Positions 12,490-25,539 are shown, numbered from the stretch's first letter. The stretch: DNA of 64,000 nucleotides from Diospyros lotus (GCF_014633365.1 NC_068341.1:24472339-24536338); one strand, 5' to 3'. Notes: generated by a model not told the origin, from the letters alone. Made by a program: numbers and translations.

Positions 12490-12953
12490 TTTTTCTTCAT
12501 CTCTCTCTCTCTCTCTCACCATTTTATTTTCATCCTAGATCTGGCCGGTTCATTCCTTCTCTCTCCCTCTACCATCCATCACCGTCGCCAATGGCGAAGA
12601 CGAAGACGAAGGCTCTTCGAGGCTTCGTAGATTAGAGAGAAGACAAGAGAGAAAACCCAGAAGAGGGAAGAACTGAACAGATCCTTGGTCCTTCCATTTG
12701 CTTGGCCCCCATCGTCTCCGACTCTCCTGTACGGCGGCACCATCACCCCCTCCAATGTTGTCGTCAACTCCAATTCGATGCTTCCTCTCTACCTTCGACG
12801 CCAGTTGTTAATGTTTCCGTCAAAGCAACCACATTTGAAACTTCAACTCTAATGTCGACGCCGACTTGGACCTCTGACACAACAACACCTACGTACGACG
12901 AGTACATCTCTCTCTCCTCTGATTTGCACCACCGTGCTTACCTTTCGGTAAGT
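12490..12953 (+). other. CT-rich leader and exon-like block of the hAT element
   Basis: A (TC)n leader (12496-12516) is followed by GC-richer DNA with a short ATGGCGAAGACGAAG ORF that soon stops. An open stretch then runs to a good 5' splice site, CTTTCG before GTAAGT, at about 12950. Known autonomous hAT elements carry a GC-rich first exon in this position, so this may be a remnant of one. No transposase motif is visible. Confidence 0.35.
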
Positions 12954-13086
12954 TTTTGGTAACTTTTATTTTTCTAGAAACGTATTGAGTCTTTTAACTA
13001 TAGAATTAATTTTTAGATCTACAAAAAATCAACAGTCCGATCAAACTCATTTTTGAATATATGAATCAGTATGCACTACAAAAAAA

Positions 13087-13640
13087 CAAGTTTATTACGG
13101 CGGTTTTTTTGCGGTGGTTTTGAAAAATCGTCGCCAAATTAATTAATTTAAAATTATAAAATTAAATTTAGCGACGGTTTTGTCAAAACTCTCATTTTGT
13201 CAAAAATGCTGCCAAATTCATTAATAAAAAAATTCAAAAAAATTGAATTTAGCGACGATTTTGACAAAACCACTGCTAAATCCGTTAATAATAAAATTAA
13301 AAAATAAATTTTTCGAAGGTTTTAATCAACCATCGCAAAATTTAGAAATTAAAAAAGAAAACATTAAATTTAGCGGCGGTTTTGACAAAACTACCGCCAA
13401 ATTCATTAATAATAAAATTAAAAAAATTGAATTTAGTGGCGATTTTGACAAAACTGTCGCCAAATTCATTAATAATAAAATTCAAAAAAATTGAATTTAG
13501 CGGCGATTTTGACAAAACCACCGCTAAATTTATTAATAATAAAATTGAAAAATAAATTCTACGCCAGTTTTAATCAACTGCCACAAAATTCAGAAATTAA
13601 AAAATAAAAAATTAAATTTAGCGACGGTTTGGTCAAAATT
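13087..13640. repeat. CACTA-2 left subterminal repeats
   Basis: Alternating TTTAGCGGCGGTTTTGAC and AAACCACCGCTAAATTCATT units spaced about 60-65 bp, several of them close enough to pair as inverted repeats. Confidence 0.85.
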
Positions 13641-15714
13641 GCCGCCAAATTCAGCAATTAAAAAATAAATTTCAAAAAATTAATAATTTAAAAATTAAAT
13701 TAAATTAAATTAAATTTTACAATATAATCTAAATTTTTTATTCAATTAAATAATTTATTTATTTTAAATTTATCAATTAATTTATTTAATATATAAAATG
13801 TAAATTTATCAATTAAAATTTTAATTTATCAATTAATTTTTTTTCCTCTCAAATTTATAAAATGTAAAATTTTAAAATATTAATTTATAAAATGTAAATT
13901 TTTTATCTATAAATATAGAAATTAAATTCTAAATATATAAATTATTATATTTCATGTGCATAAAATATAAAATAAAATATATATACATGTAAACTAATTT
14001 ATATAAAAATTTATAAATTAAAGTATATATTAAATATATAATAATTAACTATTTGTAATAGTTATTAAATATATACAAAATGAAAAAAAGGAGAGGAGAG
14101 AGAGAAAGGGGCGCTTTCATATTTTAAAAAAGAAGTTAGTATATGAATTATATTTTTTTTAATGTGAAAAAGTATATTAAAACTGAATTGAATAATATTT
14201 AGAGAATATATAAATACTATTCTTATATTGAAAAGATGATATAAATATTTTTAGATTGATGATAGAGTCAAGAAAAACATATCAAATCTCAAAAAACTTG
14301 TTATATCACATAATTTTATAATAACTTTTTGAATTAAAAATAACAATACATATAATATGATCAGAATGTACATTTCTCTATATAATATACAATAATCTCT
14401 ATATATATAGTATACATCAAACCTGACTTTGATTAATAATATATTTAGTATTATCTTTATCTACATTGTGTTTGATTAATCAATAAATGCAATGCATTGT
14501 GTTGTGTTGTGTTTGATTAATTAAGCATTACAATGTTTGATTAATCATAAATATATATGAATTAATTTAAATTCATATGGCTGAGACATGAAGTTTAAAA
14601 AAACACCAACAGTGTCAATGGTTGAGATCAAATACTCAACATATTTTCTCCCCAAAACCATCCCATCCCCCATCACCTCACAGGTATCATAACCATTGTC
14701 AGAGAGACAGGCGACGAGACAGACAGCCGGTCACTTCTTCAAATCCATGGCATGGTCACTTCCTTTTCGATTTTTTCTTTTAACTCCCTCTTCACTTCAA
14801 ACATCTCTTACCACAACCATAGCCACAGCCACTGAGTTCTCTGTAGTCAACGCTTAGATGGCTTGCAATATTGTAAGTTTTAAAAAAACTCAATTGGGCT
14901 TAATCCAAAAGAACCTGACCAGGCTTAATTCGTGAATTAAGCCCGATCGAGTTACTTCGCTTATTCATTTGTTGTGTCTTGGAGGTTATAAAATCAAATT
15001 ATAAATTAGCTTATTCATTTGTTATCTTTTCTTAAGAAAATAAATAAATTAATAAATAGATGATATTTTAAAAAATTAAAAATCTAATATTACGTCGTAA
15101 TGCCAAATTTGATGCCTACTTTAGGAGTATTCATTCGATTTAAACTGGTCCGGTTTGATCTTAACTAGTCCAAACTATTTTATTTTTTTGTTTTTAATAT
15201 AATTTTTTTTAAAAATATACATATATATATATATCATCCAAATAAAAAAATTTATAAATAATATATATACATCAAAATAGAGAAAGAAGAAAGGGATGGA
15301 ATAGGAATTTTAATATTTATTATAAATGTATATTATTAATAAATAAATAATATTGTTTATTATGATAATTTAAAATAATATATATATAATATAATTATTA
15401 AAAATAAATAACCCTAATTAGTTTTCAATCTTAATTAGATAAGTGGCCAGATTAGATAAAAACTAATTACAGTCAACAAGGGAAAGTGATGAATAGAAGT
15501 TCGATAGATTTATAATATATTGTTAAATAAATATTAATTTGATTCAATAATTTAAATTATTTTATTATTATATTATTAATTATCATAATTATAAATTATT
15601 ATATTTTATCAATTAAATAATTAATAATATTATTTTTATAAATTATTTTATTGTTATTTAACAAATAAATATTAAAAACAAACAAAAAAAAACTAAAAAT
15701 GTGGGCGGGAATTA

Positions 15715-16101
15715 CTCCCGCCGTCTCTCTCTCCCTCTCTCCTCCCCTCCTTCCCCAAATCCCCAAGTATAACCCTAACTCACCCCTCTCCCCCCTTCTC
15801 TCTCTCTCTCTTCTATGAACTACTCCTGTTGTCGACCCATCTGCCGCCACCTCCACCTCCACCTCCACCTCCGTCTCCGCCGCTATTGCTGCCTCCAGCT
15901 CAATCGGGCTTCGCCTTCGCCGCTGCCAAATCTGCCTCTAGTCGTCGTCGCTATGTCCGTTGTCGCCGCTACCTCCGCCTCTGGTCGCCGCAGCAACTAC
16001 CGCCTCCAGCTCGATCGAGCTTCGCCTCCAGCTCGATCAAGCTTCACTTCTGTCGCTTCCAGATCCTCCTCCACCTTCATCGCTACCAGATCCGCCTCAA
16101 A
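15715..16101 (+). other. CT-rich leader plus Pro/Ser/Arg-rich exon-like block (CACTA-2)
   Basis: A CT-rich leader (15720-15815) runs into a GC-rich block open in three frames at once because of CCX codon runs (proline-, leucine- or serine-rich, by frame). It ends at CTCAAAG before GTATATAT, a possible 5' splice site, followed by (TA)n. The arrangement resembles those in CACTA-1 and hAT. The low-complexity composition makes any single frame untrustworthy. Confidence 0.3.
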
Positions 16102-18443
16102 GGTATATATATATATATATATATTGTGTGTGTATATGTATTCTATGTATGTATATTCTATGTGTGTATATATTTTGTGTGTATATGTTAACAGTTGGAC
16201 TTTGAGTTGTATGTGGTTCAGTTTTTTAATACATAAATTTTACTACAAATATTATAAATAAAAGTCCAAATAACTTCTCAAATATATATAATCACTATCA
16301 AAATTGTCCCAGACATCTATACTTAGTTTAGTTTCAGCAATGGTGTGCATATCGTATGGCCATAAATCCACAAAATGGTATTTTTCTTGAGTTTTCAGCA
16401 ATGGTCTACATATCATATATATGCTTTTGTCAATTAAAAAATTTACTTGAAAGAAAGATGTTTTAAAGAGTATATCCATAGATTATTTAGGGGCAACACC
16501 GTCACAAAATTGTGACATGGCTTTAGAAGTGGGAGAATCAAATTGGTGTGTTCTCCCTTTCTCCAAACCTGCCAGTTAAATCTTTTGTGTTTCTATCAGT
16601 TAAAATCTTTTTAATTAATATCAACCGCAAGACTTCACCAATTTTTCAAACCTAGAATTGAATAATTTACAATCCTTAGACTTATTACTGTTTTCATGCC
16701 CAACTGCTTTCATTTTGTTGTATTTCCTATATGCTAAACAGTACTTATAATCCTTGGGTGGGTTATTTGTTATAAATACATTCAATATTTTATTTTCTAT
16801 CTGATACATAGAGCATTTTCTCAAGTATATTGATGTTAGCAAGGAAGTAGGTACATTAGTAATCCTTCCAGATAAAACTATTGAGCACAACTGCAAAAGG
16901 TATCAACATTTGCTTGCTTTGCGCGGTTTAGTTGCTTGCAACATGGGTTGCCTGTTTTTGTTTTTGTTTTTTTTCCCAACTGAAATCACCTGCAGCAGAA
17001 TTGGGCGTGGAAGTTGATGTTTTCTCTAGATGAATATTGCATTTTTGCTATAGTTTTGGTGTACTCTGTTGGAGATTCTGCAGAAGGTTCTTGGAAAATA
17101 TTTCCCCTGGGTTGCTGAGTTGTTAGTTGGTAAGAGAATTGCCTTCACTTGCTTTCGTTACTTGAAAGTTTAATTATGTTGTCTTAGCATGGTATTCTTT
17201 AAGAAATTGGAAGTTTTATGGCAGTGACAATATGTTCCAATTATTCAAATATTATTTGAAAGTTGATGTTATATGTGTTAATGTGGCAAGTTAACATGCG
17301 AGATGTTACCTCTTTTGTTATGGTATAGCATCTCTTATCATAAATTAACTCTCTATTGAATACTATATCGTGCTGATACAGTACACACCCTACTTTAATT
17401 TTACATGGTACAATCCTGCCTCTTAGATGTTGCACGCTAGTACAAATCTTACCTCTTAGATGAGTCCTGTGATTTTATTTTAATTCTTCAAATAGTGGAA
17501 CAGTCATCATTGGAAACTTAATTTGCAGCTTCATGAATGTACAAAACTATTGGTACTTTGATTTACTTCATTGTTTTGTTGAAGTAAACAATGTTTCCTT
17601 TGTATGCAATAATAGGACTTTCTCTTCTGTTGTAATGGTGTATATTGAGATTTACAGTACCCATGGGAATTTGCATATTCTTATTTTTACTATTATAGGG
17701 AACCAAGGCATTTTGCATGTTCATTTGTCTTATAAATTTAATTATTTATTTTAAATAATTAAACCCATAAGGGAACAAGGCCATCACCATGAATGAGTAA
17801 CTGGCAGGTTGGATTGCTATTTTGTTCATATATATATATATATATATTCTATTGGGAACATATAGATAAATATGTATCCTCATTGGGATGTCCATTGGTT
17901 ATACAAACACTGCATCAATAAGCACAATGTAAGCTGCTAAGTAATTTGCATACATGGAACATATAGATATAGATTTATAGATATAGATATATAGCAGACT
18001 TATGTTTACGCGGACAAAGTTATTAACATTGAGACAATTTTATTTATCATGCCATGCCACCCTCTATGCCTAATTCCACTAGAGGAAAGTCTGTTAAGAG
18101 GCAATCCTAATGAGATTGGTCTTTTACCTCTATCCATATTCTTATCTGTTACTAAATTTGTTATTGGTGAGATTCAACAATAACTTTTTTTTTTTTTTAT
18201 AGAGCATATCAGCAACTTGTTCTGTATATGTTCTACTTTGGATTATCTATAAGTGTACACGAGATAAGCTCTCTAACTCTTGAAATACCGTGTTAATCTA
18301 GTTGTATATTCTTGATTGTATTATGAATTTTTATGAATTGCATTTAAGTGATTGGTGGGTCCATTGTGGGCTTTGTTAATTTATTTGGGATAAATGATTT
18401 TCTTTAGTGATGTCTAAATTTAAAAGGAGTACTGGAATTTTGC

Positions 18444-18960
18444 AGAATTCAAAAACAAGTATGAGAAAGCAAAGAAAAATTAGGTCTCAAATGTCGGGGA
18501 CAGTATGCTTACCTGTGGTTCTATTCTTATGTCAGAGTATAAGAAAAAATTGGTAATATTTGATATTTTTTATTATTTTTATTTTACTTAATTATTTTTT
18601 AAGAAATAACAATTTTTGTATGAACATTTTTTTTTCCTTACAATCGATGCAATTTGTAAGTATACATTACTTATGTCTTTTTATATTATTCTATTATGGT
18701 TAATTGATTTTTTCATAATACAACTTATTTCATGTATTTATGATGCTTACAGGCTAATTTTTAGATGCTACAACAGGAGGCATCATCACACCATTGAAGG
18801 TAGGTTACCACCATCGTCGAGCTCATTGGTAGAACAGATTCAAAAAGCTATTAAGACAGCTATGAAATCCTTTCACAATCACCTGTCAGCCATTCAAGGT
18901 AGATTGCCTCCCTCGCCGTCGTCTTCATCATCACCATCCCTAGATCCTTTGGATTATTAA
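18444..18960 (+). pseudogene. Transposase_24-like (Ptta/En/Spm) C-terminal remnant, CACTA-2
   Basis: After a TTTTGCAG acceptor an exon of about 110 bp reads, in one frame, KNKYEKAKKN, an in-frame TAG, then DSMLTCGSILMSEYKKKL and a GTAATA donor. This resembles the GSLHTGGSIPFSxxRRL block conserved in plant Ptta/En/Spm proteins and seen intact at 57640-57700 in this window. A last exon (about 18751-18960) has a helical segment LVEQIQKAIKTAMKSFHNHL and a Ser/Pro-rich tail ending SLDPLDY. Family assignment rests on the short motif and its place in a CACTA element. The stop codon marks it as non-functional. Confidence 0.45.
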
Positions 18961-19369
18961 GAGGATTCGTTATTTGTATGAATGATAGAATTTATTATGT
19001 ATTTTACTATTTATGAATGTGTAATTAGTATAGATAGATTTTACAATGTATTTTTAATATTTATGGATGATGTGTATTACTTTATGGATTTATTGTATTG
19101 TATGAATGATTTTTTTTTAGTTCGTATATTGTGTTTATTAGGTTGAATTTTGAAATTTTTAAAAAATTATTATTTTTTAATTATATTTATATTTGAGACA
19201 GATGTAGAGACGAAAAAATCCGTTACAAAATCTCTATTAAATTACAGGAAAAATCATTTTGTGGAAAAATTTGTCTCAAATTTAAGACGAAAAAATTTGT
19301 CTAAAAAATTCATCTGAGACAAATTTAGAGACGAAAATAGCAGCAGTTTCAAAACTGTTGCAAAAAACT

Positions 19370-19820
19370 ACAAAAATCGCCGTTAAATTATTTTTTATAA
19401 TTAAATTTAATATTAAATTAATAATTTAATATTAAATTTAATTAATTTTAGCGTTAAATTTTAAAAACTGCCGCTAATTGCAACGATTTCCAAACCGCCA
19501 CTAATTTAATATTAAATTCAATTAATTTTAGCGGCGGTTTTAAAATCGCCGCTCAATTTTAAAAACCACCGCTAATTTAATATTAAATTCAATTAATTTT
19601 AGCCGCGATTTTAAAACCGCTGCTAAATTTTAAAAACCGCCTCTAATTGCGGCGGTTTCCAAACCACCGCTAAAAATATCACTTAGCGGCGGTTATACCA
19701 GCGGTTGCTAAAAATCGTCGCTAAATGCTACGCGACGGCTGTATCTACGGCAGTTTTGAAAACCGCCGCTAAATTACTTAGCAATCGCGGCTAAATGCAA
19801 AAAAAACGTTGCTAAATGTT
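19370..19820. repeat. CACTA-2 right subterminal repeats
   Basis: AATTTTAGCGGCGGTTTTAAA and its inverse recur at least ten times, matching the left-end array motif. Confidence 0.85.
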
Positions 19821-20858
19821 AGTTTTTTTGTAGTGATGGTTGAGGGAATCCAATGATCGGTTCCGATCATCGGAATCACCATTCAACCAGGTGGCCGGCG
19901 ACAATAGATGTTCGGTCTCTTTGGTATTCTAGGTTAGTTCAGTTTTCAGTTCGATTCGTTTACCATGATTTAGGTTTCAATTTTGATTAGTTCGGTTAGT
20001 AGAGTTAGTCGATCGGTTCAGTTTGATTAGTAATTTTTGGACGGTTCAGTTTGGTTATAATCGATTGCACACCCCTAGAACATATTATTGAAATTGTTAT
20101 GTTGCCTGCGTCAGACAAAATCAGAGGGGAACGTGTAATACTCAGGAATGGTTTGAGGATATAAACGGTATTTAATGAAGGGCATAAATGGAATTTGCGG
20201 AAAAATAAGACTATAGGGTACACTAACACAGCTTTGGACGACCGAATTAGTCAGAGGGAGTACCCCAGACCCTAGATAGCCAAGGAAAATGGTATAGTAT
20301 CAATGAGTGATTTAAATTATGATTTTTAGTGATAAAAGAAATGAGATCGGGAACAGTTTTCGGTACAGCAAAAATACAGCTGCCAATTAGGTCGTATTAC
20401 TGAATTGTTATAGACAATGTCTGAAAAATCAACAGAGTGTGTCTAGGACTAATATTTGATGTATAGAACAACCCATAAGTGGTTTCAGGTTGAATCGAGT
20501 GGATTTGAGGTCAAAACGATCAATCGAGCTTAAGTGTAATTTCCTAAATTTGCCCGAGAGAGGTCAAAATGGTAATTTTTTGAAAGTTTCAAGGGAGAAA
20601 TGAGAAGTACTAATCTTGTGGGTCTTAGTGGTATAGTTGGATAATTAAGGGATTTGAGGATAAGGTCCAAAATGCAAAAGAAAGTTTCTAAGGGCTAAAG
20701 TACAATTTTTAAAAATCTGCTAAAAAATGGCAGATCTGGCCGCGATTTGTGGCCAAAAAATCTGGGGATTTGTAGCTGTTCTTCAACAGGGCATGGCCAA
20801 GGTCACGTAGGGGCGAAGCAATGGCCTTTGATTGGTAAGAAAATCGGACGAATTTGGC

Positions 20859-20866
20859 TATAAAAA
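20859..20866 (+). promoter_or_regulatory. TATA box of the solo LTR
   Basis: TATAAAAA in GGCTATAAAAAGCCG, about 0.7 kb into the LTR. Confidence 0.5.
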
Positions 20867-21035
20867 GCCGAGTTTTGATGAGAGTTTGCATCAAAGATTT
20901 TACTTCGGATTTCTCACTTTTGGGAGCGAATTAGAGGTAAGGGATAAGGGGCTTTTGTTCCCCAGGTTGTGAGGAGCAATTTTGGAGATTTTGAGAATTT
21001 TTGGAGCAGTATAGGGGTATTTTTGCATTCGGCCG

Positions 21036-21050
21036 TATATATATATATAT
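21036..21050. repeat. (TA)n microsatellite in LTR
   Basis: Short TA run within the solo LTR, after the predicted transcription start. Confidence 0.8.
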
Positions 21051-23327
21051 ATCGAGTGAAGATGAAATCGGCTTGTAGAGTGAACGATCGAAGGATCTAA
21101 TAAGGGGCTTTTGGTCGTGAGGTTATGGGTAACTAATCTAGAAAGTTTCGTGTCAATCGGAGTTCGAATCGAAGGTCAATTTGGCTCGCCGGAAAACGCA
21201 AAGCTTCGTTGGAGCCGGACTGTAAATCATCAAATCGGGCTATTTTCGATGAGTTTTTCGGCCATGTGAGGGTGCCATTGTGATTGACTTGAGGAGGGCT
21301 TCGAGGTGGTGTCATCGGATCAGCCATCGGAGCAGGTCGCCGGTCGCCGGTCGCCGTCGTCTGAGAAGATGACTGGAGGTATTTTTTGTATTTTTTAAAT
21401 GTTGAAAATATAAAAAAATTGAGAAAAAATAGAATTAAAAGAAATAAAATTCTGGAAAAATATCCAGAAATTCAAAGAAAATGAATAGTTTATTTTGATG
21501 AATTTTTATCCTGGAAATTTCTTGAGGAGATCATTATTTTGGATTTTTGAGAGGAAATGTAAATGGAAAATATATAGGAGGGCTTTTTATAAAATTCTGA
21601 AAAAATTCCAGAAGGATAATGAATTTATTTTATGAGTTTTGGTGATTTTTCTTGAAGTATATTCAAATGAAATCAATGAGAAATAAATTTTCTCAAGGAA
21701 AAGTAATTATGGAAATTTGAGAAAATAGGAGAAAAATCTGGAAAATTTCCAAAAAGTCCCATAGGCTTATAAATATTGTTTTATGAATTTTTTTGGAGAA
21801 AAATTTAGAAAACAATACTTGAAGAGGTATTTACTTGAAATTATCGAGAGAAAAATAGAAAGAAATTAGAAAAAAATAATGAGAAAATTGGGAAAATAGA
21901 TATTGATTTCCCTTTGAATGCATACGATGTCTAGGGTATCGTTGAGGCTCAAGGTTGAGTTGTAGTACGCCTGGCACGAGAATTGAGGCAGTGCACGAGG
22001 ATCGAGGTAATCCAAATACCTTCGAGGTGAGTGATTCTATCGAAAAACTCGTTTGTGGCATATGAATGGTTTACTGTGAGTGTTTATCCTCATGGCTAGG
22101 TTTATTGATGAATGATTACTTACACCTGTGTTATATTTCGTACGATAAATTGCATACATTGAGATGTTGATTTTATGCATGTTATGATTTTTCAGCATTG
22201 ACATGTTGTGTTGTCCATGTGGGACTTGGGTTGTTAACCTGTGACGTAGCTCTCGAGTGTCAGCACTCGAAATGCGTGCCAAAGGTTAATGCTGTGTGAC
22301 CCACTTGGGACGGGGCTGAGACGGATTTCACCCTATGGTACTCAAGTAGCGGGGCTAAGAGTGGACACCACCCCGATTGTTGGCTCAAGTGGCGGGGCTG
22401 AGAGTGGACACCACTACAGGTTCTTTTGAGCAATAGCATTAAGGCCGAGGTGTCGTGAATTTCGGGGATAGTGCTAATGTGACACTCTCGGGGCTAGGGT
22501 TGTGTTGGGTTTTGGAATGCTTTTGAGTAAGAGTGTAAAGCCTAAAAATGACAATAGGGTGATTCCCGGGTTCATATGTCGAGATTGTCCCTCTTAAACA
22601 GAATTGGTTTGCCAATGGGTCGGTGTGGTCGTGTTACCTTTAGAGATATTGCATTTTCCCCGGTTAGGGCTAAATGCTATGTGGGATTCTCTTAGGGTGG
22701 GGCGTATCGGGATTTATCGGTTTTATATATGATTTTGCATATCTGCATGAAAATGTTTTTAAACTCTCACTTAGATGATTTAGCATCTAATTTGGACTAT
22801 GTTCCTGGAATATTCAAACGTTCCAGGTGAAAGCAATGGCGCCAAGGGAAAAAATGTCATCGAGATGTAGCTGGTATGTTTAGTTTTCGTAGGTTTTGTA
22901 TATGATTACGATGTTCAGAGATTATTTAATATTTTGATATTTTCATGTGAAACATCGATTTGGTTATTATAAAGGAATTGTCGGTTATATATCATTGAGG
23001 TTTCGATCTTGCTTTTGCTGATGTAATTGATAATGCCTGTCTTAATCTATTAATTATTAAATTTTGATATGCTAAGAAGGTACAATTGGGATTGTCGAAA
23101 AACGATTATGATAAGAGTATGTATATCGAGAGACTTATGTTGTATATAATATTGAAAAAAAAAATATTCCCGAAATCTTAAAATAATGCTCGTTCTGGGA
23201 AAACGAGACATTACAGAACGTGTCCCCTCTCTACACACACATCCTACATGTCTGTGTCAGGTTTGTCTGATGTGAACACAAGAACATTTCTGAATATATT
23301 ATAGTACTAAAGCATGCACATAGAAGG

Positions 23328-25539
23328 CTAGGCCGAAGCTAGTGATACAACAGCTAATAGGGGCATCCTTTTGTGGACCGTTATCCCAACAGTTTCACTC
23401 ATGTCCAACTCGTCCTCTCTTGCTCCACCAGGTAGAGCAAAATCAAATTTGAATACCAAATTTGCCAAAGCAAGCTCATCCACAGCCATGGCGAAATGGA
23501 CCCCTAGGCAACCTCTTCGCCCAGCACCAAATGGAATGAGTTCGAAATGATTTCCTTTGAAGTCTGTTGAACAATTCAAAAACCTTTCCGGCTTGAACTC
23601 TTCAGCCTCCTCCCATATCAGCGGATCCCTTCCATAGACTTAGGATTTCTTAAAGCTCTATCATTATCCACTCTAAAGCTGAATATGTAGTATCGGTTCC
23701 AGTCGAAAACATATCCTAAATCATATACAAATAAAAATGAGAAGATTTAAAAGTCAATGGCAAATAAAAATTATTTAATTCGACTATAATATTAGAGGGT
23801 TTGGAAGTTGATAGACAGCTAAAAATCGAACAGGTTTTAAAAAATAAATTAAATAAATATAAAATAAATAATACAATGGACAATAACTAGTATTTCTGAA
23901 AATAATTTCGATTAAGGAAAGAGAGTTACAAATTTAAATAGTAAATGAATTATCTGAACTTTGATTTCTTTAAATCCCAAAAGAAAATATAGTTAACTTC
24001 ATTTATATAAATTAAGTTCAAACTCTTTTTTTGGTTTATCTTTTCATTAAATTAGTTTGAACCGAAACTGTAATTGTTGGAAATCAAAACCGAACCGTCA
24101 AGGAATCAAAACTGGAACCATCTATAGATAGTTCAAGACCACCGGTTCTGGTTCCACCAGGAAGTGGAATAGGAATTGTCTATTCTAAAATCGTGGTCAG
24201 ACCTACCCTGAATATAACATAGAATCTTTTGGCTGTTTAGCATTCCAATGGAATAAAAACTATTGAGATATTTTTGAATACTAGATACTTTGTATTTAAT
24301 TTATTTTTACAAAAAAATATATTAGTCCAATTATATTTACTATATCTAAATAATGTGAAATGAATGACATTCGACCAAAAATGAAAAGGGAAAATCATTA
24401 TCACCAGAGGGCCTAGGCCATACCAAGACGATAGCTTTGATGGTATCATTGTGAAGATGAAATCCAGCAACTCCAGACTTCTGAATTTGAGGCAAAACAT
24501 CCACAAAATCAAGGGGACTCTCACCTTCAATCTTGCCAGCTCTATATCCCTCACTTTCCTCCAAATGCTCGTGAACCACACGGTCCAAAAAAGCATCAAG
24601 TACCTTAGCAACCTTATCTGCTCTACCATACGACCCATTCTAATGGCCAATCCATCCTAGCCATGGAATGTAGTCCCCCACATTGAACATGCCCAACAGC
24701 TCGGCAAACTCCGCCAAAAGCTCCTTAAACCTCCACCCTCCAGCAACGTCGCCGTTGTACTTCCTCCCTAGCGCAACACTGCACACTATGTTATTTGTAT
24801 GCTCCGCCAGTATTTCACTCAGATTCACCTATCGAAAGAAACACGACATCAAAATGATGCATATATCATCTAGCTTTAAATGAATTATACGACTACGATA
24901 TGGAGCAGAGACTTGTACACGTGATAGATAAACCTATAGTATAATTAATAACTGATTAAAATCAAAACATATATCCTGGAGACAGATAAACTAAATTCAA
25001 ATTTCATCTGATTCTAATTAATAACATTACCACTGATGAAGAATCGGCAGAACAAGATTGATTGATCCTGTCAATTAGGAGGGCAGTTTCTTCTTCTCTC
25101 ACGGAGCGAAAAGACTGCACTCCCTTGCTGCTGAGAAGCTCGAGCACGCATACGCTTCTGATCTGCCGCCAATTCTCACCATAAGGAGCAAAAGCCACGT
25201 CCTTGTAATTATACAAAAGCTTGCGAGATCATCATTTGAGAAGTCGAGATCATTGGTTTTCATGATTTCTTGAGCTGCCCCGGAGGAGGAGATGATAAGA
25301 ACTGGGACGCTGCCAAGATGAAGCAGCATCAGCGGCCCATGTTTTAGAGCCAGTAACTGGAGCGAGCGGTGGGGAATTATACCGAGCTGGTGCAGGTTTC
25401 CAATTATGGGAAGCTTTGGGGGAGACGGTGGGAGATTCTTTCTGGGATTTCGAATGGTGCTTAACCATTTGATCAGAATCAAGATGAAGAAGAGAAAGAG
25501 GGGAAGAACGTAGTAGAATTGATCTCTCATCGACCGCAT
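23328..25539 (-). pseudogene. CYP71-family cytochrome P450 pseudogene
   Basis: Three exons on the minus strand: 25539-25031, 24828-24424, 23715-23328. Exon 1 encodes an N-terminal membrane anchor ([18 protein letters not shown]), the proline hinge [18 protein letters not shown], and later the C-helix [13 protein letters not shown]. Exon 2 runs from VNLSEIL past GDYIPWLGWI. Exon 3 holds the I-helix STGTDTT, PERF and the heme-binding loop FGAGRRGCLG, and ends SLASA. Intact relatives are ER-bound monooxygenases of about 500 residues. Breaks: a small deletion with frameshift after LDFSN (about 25225), a TAG stop at 24640-24642, and a roughly 300-bp deletion with frameshift at about 23650 that removes the K-helix ExxR. 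ATG 25578 is upstream of the expected transcription start, so 25539 or 25530 is the likelier original start. The substrate is unknown. Confidence 0.92.

Larger units (their letters stand above)
13074..19835. mobile_element. CACTA-2, En/Spm-type DNA transposon inside hAT
   Basis: Begins CACTACAAAAAAAC at 13074 and ends TTTTTTTGTAGTG at 19835, flanked by the 3-bp TSD atg (13071-13073 and 19836-19838). Subterminal arrays use a different motif from CACTA-1: TTTAGCGGCGGTTTT and AAAACCGCCGCTAAATT. Length 6,762 bp. It retains a degenerate Transposase_24-like fragment and a leader exon but no TNP2-type transposase that I can recognise. 13641-15714 and 16102-18443 are AT-rich and otherwise featureless. 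Confidence 0.93.
12277..20077. mobile_element. hAT-type element, carrying CACTA-2
   Basis: Terminal inverted repeats TAGGGGTGTGCAA (12277) and TTGCACACCCCTA (20077), flanked by a perfect 8-bp TSD gaacatat (12269-12276 and 20078-20085), as expected for hAT elements. Subterminal regions are rich in CGGTTTGGTT / AACCGAACC motifs, typical of plant hAT ends. Without CACTA-2 it would be about 1.04 kb, and no hAT transposase is present, so it is non-autonomous. Just inside the right end a 7-bp-stem hairpin, TGATCGG/CCGATCA, lies at 19855-19870. Confidence 0.93.
20134..23215 (+). mobile_element. Tekay/Del-type solo LTR
   Basis: Starts TGTAATACTCAGG at 20134 and ends ACGAGACATTACA at 23215, with a perfect 5-bp TSD gaacg (20129-20133 and 23216-23220). 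It is in the same orientation as 1-1040 and shares the TTAGATGATTTAGCATCTAA block and the A-rich tract near its 3' end. Length 3,082 bp, no internal domain. It sits about 110 bp downstream of the P450 pseudogene stop codon. 22290-22440 holds repeats of the GGGGCTGAGAGTGGACACCA type, also seen inverted in the LTRs at 36975 and 46722. Confidence 0.95.

Noticed and set aside
16621..16896. A 91-codon minus-strand frame beginning MQLCSIVLSGRITN, inside CACTA-2
   Set aside because: No recognisable domain, no splice context on that strand, AT-rich codons; the neighbouring transposon gene remnant is on the plus strand. Likely chance.
23770..24215. Possible small hAT-like element in P450 intron 2 (AACCGAACCG and GACCTACCCTG near its right side)
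   Set aside because: No matching left terminal repeat or 8-bp TSD could be found.
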